Shown in pieces: positions 35,425-45,032 of a stretch of 64,000 nt of DNA. The notes under the pieces are model-generated. The model ran no database searches. It was not told the DNA's origin and saw nothing but the letters and a program-made list of their open reading frames with translations. Positions within the stretch are counted from its first letter, which is position 1; each line of letters begins with the position of its first letter. The stretch lies in the NCBI GenBank assembly GCA_947576945.1, contig CANPTH010000001.1:1-64000 (forward strand), in the 5' to 3' direction. The stretch is from an uncultured Lachnospiraceae bacterium. GTDB taxonomy: Bacteria; Bacillota; Clostridia; Lachnospirales; Lachnospiraceae. The position numbers were made by a program, and so were the translations under genes.

Positions 35425-37953
35425 ATGGCAGAGGTATATAACCATCGAGAGGTGGAAACAAAATGGCAGAAGGTGTGGGATGACGAGAAGGCGTTTAAGA
35501 CTTCCGACGATTATTCCAGACCGAAATATTATGCGCTGGTAGAATTCCCTTATCCGTCGGGGCAGGGACTTCATGTGGGACATCCGAGACCCTATACGGC
35601 GCTTGACATTGTAGCCAGAAAGAGAAGGATGCAGGGATATAATGTCCTTTATCCGATGGGCTGGGACGCTTTCGGTCTGCCGACGGAGAATTATGCGATC
35701 CAGAACCATATTCATCCGAAGATCGTGACACAGAATAATGTCTCCCGTTTCAAGAGCCAGCTCCATTCTCTGGGATATTCTTTTGACTGGGACAGAGAGA
35801 TCAATACGACGGACCCGGCGTATTATAAATGGACGCAGTGGATCTTCCTGAAGCTGTTTAAAGCTGGACTTGCCTATAAATCCGAGATGCCGATTAACTG
35901 GTGTACTTCCTGCAAAGTCGGGCTTGCCAATGAGGAAGTGGTGAACGGCGTCTGTGAGCGATGCGGCGCAGAAGTGGTGCGCAAGGTGAAGAGCCAGTGG
36001 ATGCTTAAGATCACGGAATATGCGGATAAGCTGATAGAGGGGCTGGATACCGTGGACTACGTGGAGCGGGTCAAGGTATCGCAGAAGAACTGGATCGGCA
36101 AGTCTACCGGTGCGGAAGTGGACTTTTCCATTAAGGGAAAAGAGGATAAGATGCGGGTGTATACAACCCGTTGCGATACACTGTTCGGCGTGACCTATAT
36201 GGTTATGTCTCCGGAGCATCCGCTGATCGATAAATATAAAGAAGATATCAAAAACTGGGACGAGATCGCGGCATACCGTGAGCAGGCGGCCAGAAAGTCA
36301 GACTTCGAGCGCGCAGAGCTTGCGAAAGAGAAGACCGGTGTGAAGATTGACGGCCTGACGGCGGTAAACCCGGTGAGCGCTGTGGAAATCCCGATCTTTG
36401 TCTCTGATTATGTGCTTATGAGTTACGGTACGGGCGCCATCATGGCGGTGCCGGCCCATGATGAGAGAGACTGGGATTTTGCGAAGAAATTCGGTCTGCC
36501 GATCATCGAGGTCGTTGCGGGCGGCCGTAACGTACAGGAAGAGGTCTACACGGATGTGGCGACGGGAACGATCGTCAATTCCGGTTTTATCAGCGGTTTG
36601 AGCGTGGAGAATGCCCAGGCCAGGATGATTGATTTCCTGGAAGAAAAAGGGATCGGCTGCGCCAAGACCAACTTTAAATTAAGAGACTGGGTTTTCTCCA
36701 GACAACGTTACTGGGGAGAGCCGATTCCGATCGTACACTGTGAGAAATGCGGCTATGTACCGGTTGACGAGAGTGAACTTCCTCTGGAGCTGCCGGAGGT
36801 GGACAGCTATATGCCTACCGACAACGGAGAGTCGCCGCTGGCACTTATGACTGACTGGGTCAACACTACCTGTCCCTGCTGTGGCGGCCCGGCTAAGAGA
36901 GAGACGGATACCATGCCGCAGTGGGCAGGTTCTTCCTGGTATTTCCTGCGCTATACGGATCCGACGAACACGGAAGCGCTGGCGAGTAAGGAAGCGCTGG
37001 ACTACTGGATGCCGGTAGACTGGTACAATGGCGGTATGGAGCATACCACGCTGCACCTTCTGTATTCCAGATTCTGGCACAAGTTCCTGTATGACCAGAA
37101 GACAGTGCCCTGCCCGGAGCCTTATGCCAAGAGAACTTCCCATGGCATGATCCTGGGCCTGAACCCGCACAACTTTGCGAATCTGCCCGCCGCAGAGCAG
37201 GAGAAGCTGCTTGCCGAGCACGGCAGTGAGAAGGCAGCCAGAGCGGCCCTTAAGGAAAAGTACGGCGAGATGGCGGAACATCCTGTTGTGAAGATGTCCA
37301 AATCGCTGGGCAATGTGGTAAATCCCGATGATATCGTGACAGAATACGGGGCGGACACACTCAGAACTTATGAAATGTTCATCGGCGCTTTCGAGCTGAG
37401 CGCCGGCTGGTCCGAGGACGGGGTGAAGGGATGCCGCCGTTTCCTGGAGAGAGTATGGAAGCTGCAGGATATCATGACCGATGAGGATGCATACTCCAAA
37501 GATCTGGAGACGAAGATGCACCAGACGATCAAGAAGGTCAGCAATGATTTTGAAAATCTGAAATACAATACAGCGATCGCGGCGATGATGGCGCTGATCA
37601 ACGAATTTTACCGGAAAAATGCGGTGACAAGAGGCGAATACAAGACACTCCTTGCCATGTTGAATCCGGTTGCACCCCATATCACGGAAGAGCTGTGGCA
37701 GAGGGCCGGATTTGAAGGAAGGCTGTATCAGGCTGCGTGGCCGGAATTCGAGGAGGCCAAAACCGTGGAATCCACCGTGGAGATCGCCGTGCAGATCAAC
37801 GGCAGGACGAGGGCCACGCTTATGATCGGCAAGGATGACCTGAAAGATAGCGTCATCGCCAAGGCGAAGGAGACGGTGGCCGATAAGCTCACCGGAACCA
37901 TCGTCAAGGAGATCTATGTGCCGGGCAGGATCGTAAATATTGTTCAGAAATAG
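35425..37953 (+). CDS. leuS: Leucyl-tRNA synthetase
   Basis: The 842-residue class I synthetase has the HIGH-type signature [15 protein letters not shown], a CP1 editing domain with the conserved [15 protein letters not shown], a zinc-finger-like pair of CxxC motifs, KMSKS (VKMSKSLGN) and the C-terminal anticodon-binding part. GGAGGCACT right before ATG 35425 sets the start. It appears to be a single-gene transcript. Confidence 0.97.
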   Translation: MAEVYNHREVETKWQKVWDDEKAFKTSDDYSRPKYYALVEFPYPSGQGLHVGHPRPYTALDIVARKRRMQGYNVLYPMGWDAFGLPTENYAIQNHIHPKIVTQNNVSRFKSQLHSLGYSFDWDREINTTDPAYYKWTQWIFLKLFKAGLAYKSEMPINWCTSCKVGLANEEVVNGVCERCGAEVVRKVKSQWMLKITEYADKLIEGLDTVDYVERVKVSQKNWIGKSTGAEVDFSIKGKEDKMRVYTTRCDTLFGVTYMVMSPEHPLIDKYKEDIKNWDEIAAYREQAARKSDFERAELAKEKTGVKIDGLTAVNPVSAVEIPIFVSDYVLMSYGTGAIMAVPAHDERDWDFAKKFGLPIIEVVAGGRNVQEEVYTDVATGTIVNSGFISGLSVENAQARMIDFLEEKGIGCAKTNFKLRDWVFSRQRYWGEPIPIVHCEKCGYVPVDESELPLELPEVDSYMPTDNGESPLALMTDWVNTTCPCCGGPAKRETDTMPQWAGSSWYFLRYTDPTNTEALASKEALDYWMPVDWYNGGMEHTTLHLLYSRFWHKFLYDQKTVPCPEPYAKRTSHGMILGLNPHNFANLPAAEQEKLLAEHGSEKAARAALKEKYGEMAEHPVVKMSKSLGNVVNPDDIVTEYGADTLRTYEMFIGAFELSAGWSEDGVKGCRRFLERVWKLQDIMTDEDAYSKDLETKMHQTIKKVSNDFENLKYNTAIAAMMALINEFYRKNAVTRGEYKTLLAMLNPVAPHITEELWQRAGFEGRLYQAAWPEFEEAKTVESTVEIAVQINGRTRATLMIGKDDLKDSVIAKAKETVADKLTGTIVKEIYVPGRIVNIVQK

Positions 37954-38000
37954 AAGGCGTGACGGCGATAATATAACATTCGAAGCATTGCAAATTCTGT

Positions 38001-38088
38001 TGATCGCAGAGCAAAAACGGAGTATTCTTTCGGAAAACTCCTGAATTCTGCTCGCGTCCTCAGCGTAAAACGCTTCGGAATGGAGGAA
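38001..38088 (+). repeat. RBS-bearing hairpin repeat, copy 1
   Basis: The unit starts TGATCGCAGAGCA, forms a GAGCA.../...TGCTC stem with a 40-base insert, and ends CCTCAGCGTAAAACGCTTCG followed by GAATGGAGGAA. The same ends occur at 39880-39945, and related ends at 38157-38221. The GCGT/ACGC mini-hairpin precedes a strong Shine-Dalgarno sequence. No long gene follows on this strand. Confidence 0.7.
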
Positions 38089-38156
38089 AGGTTGAAAAAT
38101 CATACTGATGTGATGATTTTTCAACTGCGAGTTTGTGCCGGAGCCACAAACTCGGG
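38089..38156 (+). repeat. Linker module with two hairpins
   Basis: It contains GTTGAAAAATCAT/ATGATTTTTCAAC and GAGTTTGTG/CACAAACTC, both perfect or nearly so. The segment recurs in altered form at 25939-26008. A TTG at 38092, right after GGAGGAAAGG, opens a 27-codon frame that ends at 38175. Confidence 0.6.
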
Positions 38157-38221
38157 ATTGCAGAGCCAAATTTGAGATTTGGCTCGCAGCCTTCGCAAAA
38201 AACTGCTTCGGAATGGAGGAA
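38157..38221 (+). repeat. RBS-bearing hairpin repeat, copy 2
   Basis: It has the same build as copy 1: TTGCAGAGCC, an AGCCAAAT/ATTTGGCT hairpin, and the end TGCTTCGGAATGGAGGAA. It is followed at once by ATG AAA TAA, a start-stop minigene, and then a terminator. Confidence 0.65.
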
Positions 38222-38230
38222 AATATGAAA

Positions 38231-38289
38231 TAATACAGCAGGTATCAGAGGAAGTTTTAAAAAAATCTTCCCCTGATACCTGCTGTATT
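38231..38289. terminator. Strong terminator hairpin downstream of leuS repeats
   Basis: AATACAGCAGGTATCAG pairs with CTGATACCTGCTGTATT, with GAAG/CTTC nested inside. The stem is longer than 20 pairs and symmetric, so it may end transcripts from both sides. Confidence 0.7.
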
Positions 38290-38375
38290 CAGTTCCCGGG
38301 TTTTTGTTGTATCGTGTTTTAGATTACGTGTGAATGATATTTCTTTTTATTTTGATTTCTTATTCTGCTGCAGAG

Positions 38376-38642
38376 TTATTTCTTTCGCAGTTTCATCAGT
38401 TTATCGATTTTATCCAGCTCTTCTGCGGTGGAATATTTGCGGATTGTAGCAGTGATTGTCTCGATTTCTTCATTGCTGAAAGAAATATGCTGGTTCATGC
38501 CGCGTTTGGCAATCGACATTAAGAACGGCATCATCTGTTCTTTTTTCAGAGACTGGCTCTCGAAAACAAGGGCCTGCAGAAAATTAAGTTTTGCCTGATC
38601 GATCCGTGAGACGGCGGGATCATCCATCCAGTTTCCGGACAT
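38376..38642 (-). CDS. Conserved small protein of unknown function
   Basis: The 88-residue protein (starting MSGNWMDDPAVSRID) is mostly helical and charged, with no membrane segment or known motif. GGAGG nine bases before the ATG at 38642 on the minus strand supports the start. It lies about 100 bases after the gene at 38742 and both run the same way, so they probably form one operon. I recognise the pair only as uncharacterised clostridial genes. Confidence 0.65.
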   Translation of the reverse strand: MSGNWMDDPAVSRIDQAKLNFLQALVFESQSLKKEQMMPFLMSIAKRGMNQHISFSNEEIETITATIRKYSTAEELDKIDKLMKLRKK

Positions 38643-38741
38643 AGAGTTGTTCCTCCTGTTCAAGTTAGTTTAAAATATATGGATTGTTTTGCAGTGGCTG
38701 CTTTATACAGGCTGGCTGAGAGCAGACGGCTTTGTGAAGTT

Positions 38742-39284
38742 CTATGGTTCGAGATTCTGGTGTTGGAATGTCTCGAACATTTCTTTCTGTTCCGGTGAGA
38801 GCATATTCATAAGCATATCCATCATGGAAAAGGAACCTGACCCGGATATGCCGGATCCAGAACCGGAATCATCAGAAGCGTTATCTTCAAAGGGCGATGA
38901 CGCAGACATATCCGGGAAAATCTCCTGCAGGGCGGTAAGCGTCTGCGACATTTCCTGAACGGTTTCCATAGTCTGCAGCATATTACGGAACTGTTCCAAC
39001 TGCCTGATTTCTTCCGGAGAAGAATAGAGACTTAACTGCAGGCACAGAGACTGCAGGTCAGGTTTCGGGCTGTCGGAGATGCTGCATCCGCTGATCTGGA
39101 AAGGATGTTTGCGGACATAGTGCATCGTGTATTGCAGTTCCATATATTTAATATAGACAGCCATGTTTTTCTGCATGGAAGGTTCTATGTGGGGGAGAAG
39201 AACCTTTAGTTTCTGTATTTGATTTGTGGTGTATAGGGCATCGAATGCCATAACATTTGCCGCTTCTTCATGATTGTTTGCCAT
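38742..39284 (-). CDS. Uncharacterised protein with Ser/Gly-rich linker
   Basis: The 180-residue protein has a helical N-terminal domain, a helical middle (SPEEIRQLEQFRNMLQTMETVQ), a Ser/Gly/Asp linker (about 134-155) and a short C-terminal helix (MLSPEQKEMFETFQ). It has no signal peptide. The build, a domain tethered to a short binding helix, resembles assembly or adaptor proteins, but no family is recognised. It is upstream of the 88-residue gene. Confidence 0.65.
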   Translation of the reverse strand: MANNHEEAANVMAFDALYTTNQIQKLKVLLPHIEPSMQKNMAVYIKYMELQYTMHYVRKHPFQISGCSISDSPKPDLQSLCLQLSLYSSPEEIRQLEQFRNMLQTMETVQEMSQTLTALQEIFPDMSASSPFEDNASDDSGSGSGISGSGSFSMMDMLMNMLSPEQKEMFETFQHQNLEP

Positions 39285-39481
39285 AGATCGTGAGCCTTTC
39301 TGATGCCTGAGATCACACCAACGGTATGTCTATAGTATTCTTATGTGCACCAGGATAGATTTATGAATGACGGAAACTGCAGTTTTATACTCTGCATCAT
39401 GAGAAAACAGGCTCCGATGGAGCCAGAGCCTATTTCCCAGATGTGAAGTAATAGATGTGAAGGGGACTGTCTTCCTGTCCT

Positions 39482-39709
39482 TTAGCCGCAGCAGCTGGAG
39501 AGGATCAGTAACCAGATCAGAGTATTGCAGCAATTGTTATCGGAACCGCCGAAAAGGCCGAATCCGTTGCCGTCACATCCGCATCCGTCATTATTGTTGT
39601 TGCAGCATGCAAGAAGGATAAGGATCCAGATCCAGGAACCGCATCCGCCGCCGAAGAAACCGCCGTTATTATTGTTGCATCCGCAGTGAGTTGCTGATAA
39701 ATCGCTCAT
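39482..39709 (-). CDS. Small Cys/Gly/Asn-rich hydrophobic protein
   Basis: The 75-residue protein contains repeated CGCNNNN-type clusters, about ten cysteines and two hydrophobic WIW..LILLACC-like stretches. Clostridial proteins of this type are often mislabelled as chorion high-cysteine proteins; some may be spore-coat components. The start ATG at 39709 has TTTGGAGG upstream. A GGCTCC/GGAGCC hairpin about 60 bases downstream (39395-39425) may end the transcript. Confidence 0.7.
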   Translation of the reverse strand: MSDLSATHCGCNNNNGGFFGGGCGSWIWILILLACCNNNNDGCGCDGNGFGLFGGSDNNCCNTLIWLLILSSCCG

Positions 39710-39817
39710 TTTTTGTGCCTCCAAATGTTAGTTATGGTTTATCTTATGTGGGAGAGATGTATGTGTGACAAAAAAGTTTACAGAATAACTTTCAATAACT
39801 TTAATGCACGTTCAGCA

Positions 39818-39846
39818 TTTACAATGCCGTTTTTTTTAGGTATAAT
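39818..39846 (+). promoter_or_regulatory. Promoter of the MBG-repeat surface protein
   Basis: TTTACA (39818-39823) and TATAAT (39841-39846) are 17 bases apart. Transcription from near 39853 would include the whole hairpin repeat in the mRNA leader. Confidence 0.65.
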
Positions 39847-39879
39847 TCATAGAGAAAGGGGAAGCGGGAAAGATTCCAG

Positions 39880-39945
39880 TGATCGCAGAGCAGAATCTGA
39901 AATTCTGCTCACGGCCTCAGCGTAAAACGCTTCGGAATGGAGGAA
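39880..39945 (+). repeat. RBS-bearing hairpin repeat, copy 3
   Basis: It starts TGATCGCAGAGCAGAAT, forms GAGCAGAAT/ATTCTGCTC, and ends CCTCAGCGTAAAACGCTTCG then GAATGGAGGAA. Its GGAGG is the ribosome binding site of the ATG at 39949. This is the only copy that clearly serves a downstream gene directly. Confidence 0.7.
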
Positions 39946-39948
39946 GAA

Positions 39949-42900
39949 ATGAACAGGATATCTCGGAAAAAATATATGAGAGTGGCAGCGGCAGTGTTAT
40001 CGGCTGCGCTTTTGATAAGCAGTACGGACGTCAGTATGCTCAGGGTACAGGCAGCGCAGACCGAGGATGTGGCTGTGGAGAGCGATGCCGGAATGCTTCA
40101 GGGTGATGTTGAAGATGTGTATGGCAATAACAGTGATGAGAGTATAGCGTCTCAAGAGAATGAGGAGTCGACTGATGATTCCGATTCTCAGGGGAATGAG
40201 TCAGTGTCTGATAATAATGTTTTGCCGGAAAAGGAAGAAGTAACGGATAATACTGGCGATTCGGACAATACCGGTTCAGCAGAAGAGGGGAATTCAGAGG
40301 AAAGCGGAGATGACGGAGAAGATGCGGGTGCGCAGGAAGATCCTGATCCGAATGTTGACGGGATTGTTGACAATGATAATAGGAATGGTCTGGAGGACGC
40401 AGACAATTCGAGTGTGATGGCGGACGACGACACAACCACGCCTCCGGAACCAGTCGTGCCTGTTCAGACAACGGTTTCTATTTCGGGCATTTCGATAGCG
40501 GATAAGATCTATGATGGCAAACCGATGGCATATGCCGGTGTGTTAAAGGCAACGGCGAAGATCGGCGAAGGAAGCGCCGCTAAAGTGGAAGATGTGACTG
40601 CGTCAATAACGTTTTCATACAAAATCACCGGCACCGTTTATGATGGCAGTCCGGATGGCAGCCCCTTTCAGGAAGTTACCGGTACGGTTACTGGTGTAGG
40701 GGGTACGATCACCGGTTTTCCGAAGAATGTCGGGACGTATAAACTGCAGGTGTCGGTTTTGGAAGACAGTGGTGATAATAAATACAAATATACAGGTGCG
40801 GCGGAATATTCTTTCGATATTACAAAGAGGACGGTTACGGTAAGGGCGAAGGATATGCAGATTAAGATAACGGATAAATTTCCGCCTGACCCAAAACCGC
40901 CAGCGACAGAATATGAATATGAATATTTGGCGAACGGGTTTATAGGTACAGATAATTTCCCATCAGATAAAAAGCCGAAATTCACCTGTGAAGTGGCTAA
41001 GGATAAGGAAAAGGGGTTAAATATCCCGGGCAGATATGCGATTGTTCCCGTTGAGGGATCAGAGCAGACAGCAGATGCCGGATCTAATTATACCGTTGTC
41101 TTCCAGCAGGGAACACTGACTGTACTGGACAAAGAAACACTGACGATCGGCGGCGACATCATATCCGATAAGATATATGATGGTAAGGCGGCTGTATGTG
41201 AGATCGATAAGTTAAAGATAAATGGAGTTGATTGGGATAAAGTAACTATATCGAATATATCATACTCATACAGTATTTTCGGTATAACAGATAGCGATGA
41301 AGTACGCATATATCCATCAAAGGAAAGCGACAGCGATGCGATTGATACAATAAATAATAATATGCCGACAGAAGCTGGTCGGTATAAACTTAAAATAAAA
41401 GCAACCTCCGATGGTTATAAAGGAAACCAGCAGTTTAACTTTGACATCAAGAAGAGACCAGTGACTATTAAGGCAGATGATGCAGAAATTAAAGTGAATG
41501 ACGATTTACCTGAGTTCGGGTATCATGTCAAGGGATTTCCGAATGAAAAGGGAGAGGATACGGAAGGAACTTCCGAGGATGAGGAGATTACCAATAAATT
41601 CCAACAAAAACCTCGTTTCACATGCAATGCTGACACGAAAGTAGCTGGTGAATATACGATCATGCCCACAGGTGCATATGCCGGTCCCAATTATCTGATG
41701 AAATATGAGTCAGGGAAGCTGACTGTCAAGGAAGGAGCACCGGTCATAATAGAGGGTATTAAGGTGTCCAATAAGATTTATGACGGGAAAGCGATTGATT
41801 TTACGATCGATCCGAAGGCTTCTGTCGATTCTAAGGACGAACCGAATGCGGATAAGATCGTCTTCTCCTTTACTTATAGCATAGCAGGTACCAAAGCTGA
41901 CGGCGCGCCTCCTGTTGTGGACGACAAAGACAAGATAGTCTGGCCGACAGATGCCGGGGAGTATGCACTCCAGGTGACGGCAGAGGGTACATTTGCGGAC
42001 AGAACCTACAAGTATACAAAGGAATATCCTTTTACAATCACGCCAAGACCAGTCGTTGTCAAAGTAAAGGATATGGAATTGAGAACGGGGGATGATTTTC
42101 CTCAGTATGAATACGAGATCGTTGAGGCTGAGAATTCCGGATTCCTTGGGGAAGATACATTTGAGAAGGGACCTTCCTTTATCTGCGATATAGAGAGTAT
42201 GGAGGAACCCGGAACCTATCTGATCACTGCATCGGGAGCGAAGGCCGGAGCAAATTATGACATAACATACCAGCCGGGAACTCTGACGGTGATAGAGAGA
42301 GAGGTAGAGAAGACCAGAGCGTTTCTGCGTGTGATTGCGCCGCCGCCGGTGATTAATATTGAGAACGGCACGCCGTTAGAGCAGATGGCGCTTCCGGACA
42401 GCGTGACCATCAAGACCCGGAATATTGGGGCGGCAGACGGCGAAGTGACCGTAAACGAGACGGAAGAGATAACGGAAACCACCCAGGTGATATGGGAGAG
42501 AAAGCCTGTAGACGGCACTTCCTACAGCGCAGCAAACCCGACAGCACAGACCTTTAAGCTGCAGGGAACGGTGGTTCTGCCGGCGGATGTGGCCGGGCCG
42601 GAAGTTCCGGAAGGCGCTGAAGATCCGCTGTCAGTCAGGATTCAGGTTTCCGTAAGGGAACAGTGGATTTCCAGGGAGAAGGTGGCGAAGCCTAAGGCAA
42701 GCATAGCAACCGGAACCGCTGTTCGGAGAGGAACGAAGGTGACGCTGTCCTGCGACACGGAGGGGGCAGATATCTATTATACATTGGATGCCAGTAAACC
42801 GCCGACAAAGGAAAGCAACCGCTATACGTATCCCATTGAGATCAATGGATATACGGTGATCTGGGCATTCGCCTATAAGGAGGGATATCCGGACAGCGAG

Positions 42901-44778
42901 TTCGTGAAGTTCTCTTATTATACCAGTACGAATATCGAAGGAGAGGATTCAGACGATTCGGATGTGCTGGAAGAGGATATACCGAGCGGAGGGATTCCGT
43001 CCGGCTTGTGGTCTTCTGCACTTAAGGAGTATACCTATACCGGTAAGGCGATCAAGCCGGAAATCAGGGTATATGATCATAAGACGCGGCTTCAGGAGAA
43101 GAAGGACTACACAATAACATACAGGAATAATGTCAATGCGGCAAACAGGGATTCTCAAAAAGCGCCGACAGTCACGATCACCGGTAAAGGGAACTATGAG
43201 GGCAAGCTGGTCAAGACATTTACGATACTGCCTATAGATATGAACAGTTCGGATGTCATCATAGATGACATTTCGGTATTGTATAATAAAAAGGCGCAGA
43301 AACCGATCCCGACAGTGCAGTGGAACGGGAAGAAACTGAAGAAAAACAAAGATTATACGATACCGGAAGAAAGCTATACGGAAATTGGCAGCCGTACTAT
43401 CACCGTGACGGGTATTGGGAATTATACCGGGAAGCGCACGTTTGAGTTTGTGATCACGGACGGCGTGCCGATGTCTAAGGTGACGATCAATAAGATACCG
43501 GATCAGGTGTATACGGGTAAGGAAATCAAACCTCTGCCGGTAGTCAGATATAAAGGGAAACTGCTGGAGGAGAACAAGGATTATACCGTTGCATATGACG
43601 GTACGAATGTAAAAGTGGGAACTGCATCAGTTTTCATCAAAGGCGTAAAAGGCGGCGGATTTGTCGGCACCAAGAGAGTTACATTTAAGATCAAGGCGGT
43701 CGCATCTTTGTCAAAGGCGAAAGTGAGCATGGAATTCAGTCCTGCCGAACCGGTCTATACAGGTAAGGAGATCACTTTGAACCGGGTAGGAGTAACGGTC
43801 AATGTCAAGGGTGAAGACGGTAATATGCATGAGGTCAGGCTCATACAGGGTACAGATTATACGATATCTTATCAGAATAATGTAAAAGCCGGGAAGGCAA
43901 CAGCTGTCTTTACGGGTATGGGAGCATACAGCGGGACCATCAGGAAAACATTTAAGATCTCTCCGCGTAAGCTGGATTCCATACAGATAAAGATTAAAAT
44001 GAACAGTTCTTATCGTTACTGTAAGGGCGGCAGCAAGCCGCAGCCTGAAGTGACTTACGGCAGCAAGACTTTGAAGCTGGGTACAGATTATACCTTGTCC
44101 TATAAACAGAACAAAAAGTCCGGGCAGACTGCGCAGGTGATCGTTAAAGGGAAAGGTAACTTTGGCGGAAGTGTAGAAAAAACATTTACGGTTACGCCGC
44201 AGGAGATTGGTAAGTTGAAAGTGGATGCTGCGGATAAGGTTTACCAGGAGAAGAGTAATATCTACAAGACGACAGTGCGTGTGCTGGATACGAACGGCGA
44301 ACGGCTGAGTGCAGGTAAAGATTATGATAAGAAGGTGAAATATACCTATGGTGCAAACACCAAAGTAAAGATTGATGGAACCAATGAGAAAACGATCCTG
44401 AGAAAAGCTGGTGACCCTGTTGATGAGAAAGATATCATTCCGGAAAAAACGGTGATCCATGTAACGGTAACGGCGGTTGGAAATGATTATACAGGGTCGG
44501 TGTCGGGCACATTCAGAATTATACCGGCGAGTATCTCCAGCGCTAAGGTGACAATACCGGTGCAGGTATATACGGGAAAAGAGATTGTGCTGGATCCGGC
44601 GGTTATACAGGTAGAGCTGAAGGGAACGCCTTTGCTTTCTACGGATTACGAGATTGTAGGATACAGTAATAATATCAATAAGGGAACTGCCAAAGTGACG
44701 ATTCGTGGTATCAACAATTATGGTGGAACAAAGACAGTCTCGTTTAAAATCAAGAGTAAAAAGCTTGCCGGCCAGTGA
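39949..44778 (+). CDS. Large secreted surface protein with MBG-type repeats
   Basis: The 1609-residue protein has a signal peptide (1 to about 36, ending RVQAA), an acidic Asp/Glu/Ser-rich linker to about 175, then three MBG-like repeats, each starting with (D/N)KIYDGK (coding near 40500, 41170 and 41775). A linker follows, then a chitobiase-C-terminal-like segment (ADIYYTLDASKPPT). About six Ig-like repeats of the form YTGKxI...DYTxxYxxN...GxGxYxG run to the end. It ends in KSKKLAGQ without a sorting signal or membrane anchor. It may be held by binding the wall or another protein. A terminator follows and the sortase has its own promoter, so it is a separate transcript. Confidence 0.85.
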   Translation: MNRISRKKYMRVAAAVLSAALLISSTDVSMLRVQAAQTEDVAVESDAGMLQGDVEDVYGNNSDESIASQENEESTDDSDSQGNESVSDNNVLPEKEEVTDNTGDSDNTGSAEEGNSEESGDDGEDAGAQEDPDPNVDGIVDNDNRNGLEDADNSSVMADDDTTTPPEPVVPVQTTVSISGISIADKIYDGKPMAYAGVLKATAKIGEGSAAKVEDVTASITFSYKITGTVYDGSPDGSPFQEVTGTVTGVGGTITGFPKNVGTYKLQVSVLEDSGDNKYKYTGAAEYSFDITKRTVTVRAKDMQIKITDKFPPDPKPPATEYEYEYLANGFIGTDNFPSDKKPKFTCEVAKDKEKGLNIPGRYAIVPVEGSEQTADAGSNYTVVFQQGTLTVLDKETLTIGGDIISDKIYDGKAAVCEIDKLKINGVDWDKVTISNISYSYSIFGITDSDEVRIYPSKESDSDAIDTINNNMPTEAGRYKLKIKATSDGYKGNQQFNFDIKKRPVTIKADDAEIKVNDDLPEFGYHVKGFPNEKGEDTEGTSEDEEITNKFQQKPRFTCNADTKVAGEYTIMPTGAYAGPNYLMKYESGKLTVKEGAPVIIEGIKVSNKIYDGKAIDFTIDPKASVDSKDEPNADKIVFSFTYSIAGTKADGAPPVVDDKDKIVWPTDAGEYALQVTAEGTFADRTYKYTKEYPFTITPRPVVVKVKDMELRTGDDFPQYEYEIVEAENSGFLGEDTFEKGPSFICDIESMEEPGTYLITASGAKAGANYDITYQPGTLTVIEREVEKTRAFLRVIAPPPVINIENGTPLEQMALPDSVTIKTRNIGAADGEVTVNETEEITETTQVIWERKPVDGTSYSAANPTAQTFKLQGTVVLPADVAGPEVPEGAEDPLSVRIQVSVREQWISREKVAKPKASIATGTAVRRGTKVTLSCDTEGADIYYTLDASKPPTKESNRYTYPIEINGYTVIWAFAYKEGYPDSEFVKFSYYTSTNIEGEDSDDSDVLEEDIPSGGIPSGLWSSALKEYTYTGKAIKPEIRVYDHKTRLQEKKDYTITYRNNVNAANRDSQKAPTVTITGKGNYEGKLVKTFTILPIDMNSSDVIIDDISVLYNKKAQKPIPTVQWNGKKLKKNKDYTIPEESYTEIGSRTITVTGIGNYTGKRTFEFVITDGVPMSKVTINKIPDQVYTGKEIKPLPVVRYKGKLLEENKDYTVAYDGTNVKVGTASVFIKGVKGGGFVGTKRVTFKIKAVASLSKAKVSMEFSPAEPVYTGKEITLNRVGVTVNVKGEDGNMHEVRLIQGTDYTISYQNNVKAGKATAVFTGMGAYSGTIRKTFKISPRKLDSIQIKIKMNSSYRYCKGGSKPQPEVTYGSKTLKLGTDYTLSYKQNKKSGQTAQVIVKGKGNFGGSVEKTFTVTPQEIGKLKVDAADKVYQEKSNIYKTTVRVLDTNGERLSAGKDYDKKVKYTYGANTKVKIDGTNEKTILRKAGDPVDEKDIIPEKTVIHVTVTAVGNDYTGSVSGTFRIIPASISSAKVTIPVQVYTGKEIVLDPAVIQVELKGTPLLSTDYEIVGYSNNINKGTAKVTIRGINNYGGTKTVSFKIKSKKLAGQ

Positions 44779-44787
44779 TATGATAGG

Positions 44788-44822
44788 GCAGGGCTCTCGA
44801 GATGAGAGTCCCTGCTTTATTT
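44788..44822 (+). terminator. Terminator after MBG-repeat gene
   Basis: GCAGGGCTCTC pairs with GAGAGTCCCTGC (one bulge) and is followed by TTTATTTT. Confidence 0.85.
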
Positions 44823-44937
44823 TAAGGATAGGGATGTAACTGCTCCTGGCCATAGTTTTATGCATATCTGACAGGAAGAAACTGCAGCTGCATTCTGCTG
44901 ATGTTACGTATATCTTGTGTAAATTTTGACAAAACAC

Positions 44938-44975
44938 TTGCATTAATCTCAATATATAGTAAAATTATACTATAT
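44938..44975 (+). promoter_or_regulatory. Sortase-operon promoter with palindrome over -10
   Basis: TTGCAT (44938-44943) and TAAAAT (44960-44965) are 16 bases apart. A perfect inverted repeat, ATATAGTA/TACTATAT (44954-44975), covers the -10 and is a candidate operator. Confidence 0.45.
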
Positions 44976-45032
44976 GCCAATATTCAAAGCAGAATCGTTG
45001 GCAGGACATAATATAATAAAGGGGAGATCCCC

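Noticed and set aside
36679-38169. A 496-codon minus-strand frame
   Set aside because: Most of it is antisense to leuS and the rest crosses the hairpin repeats; no ribosome binding site or motif supports it.
43711-44952. A 413-codon minus-strand frame
   Set aside because: It is antisense to the Ig-like repeats of the MBG protein and extends across its terminator.
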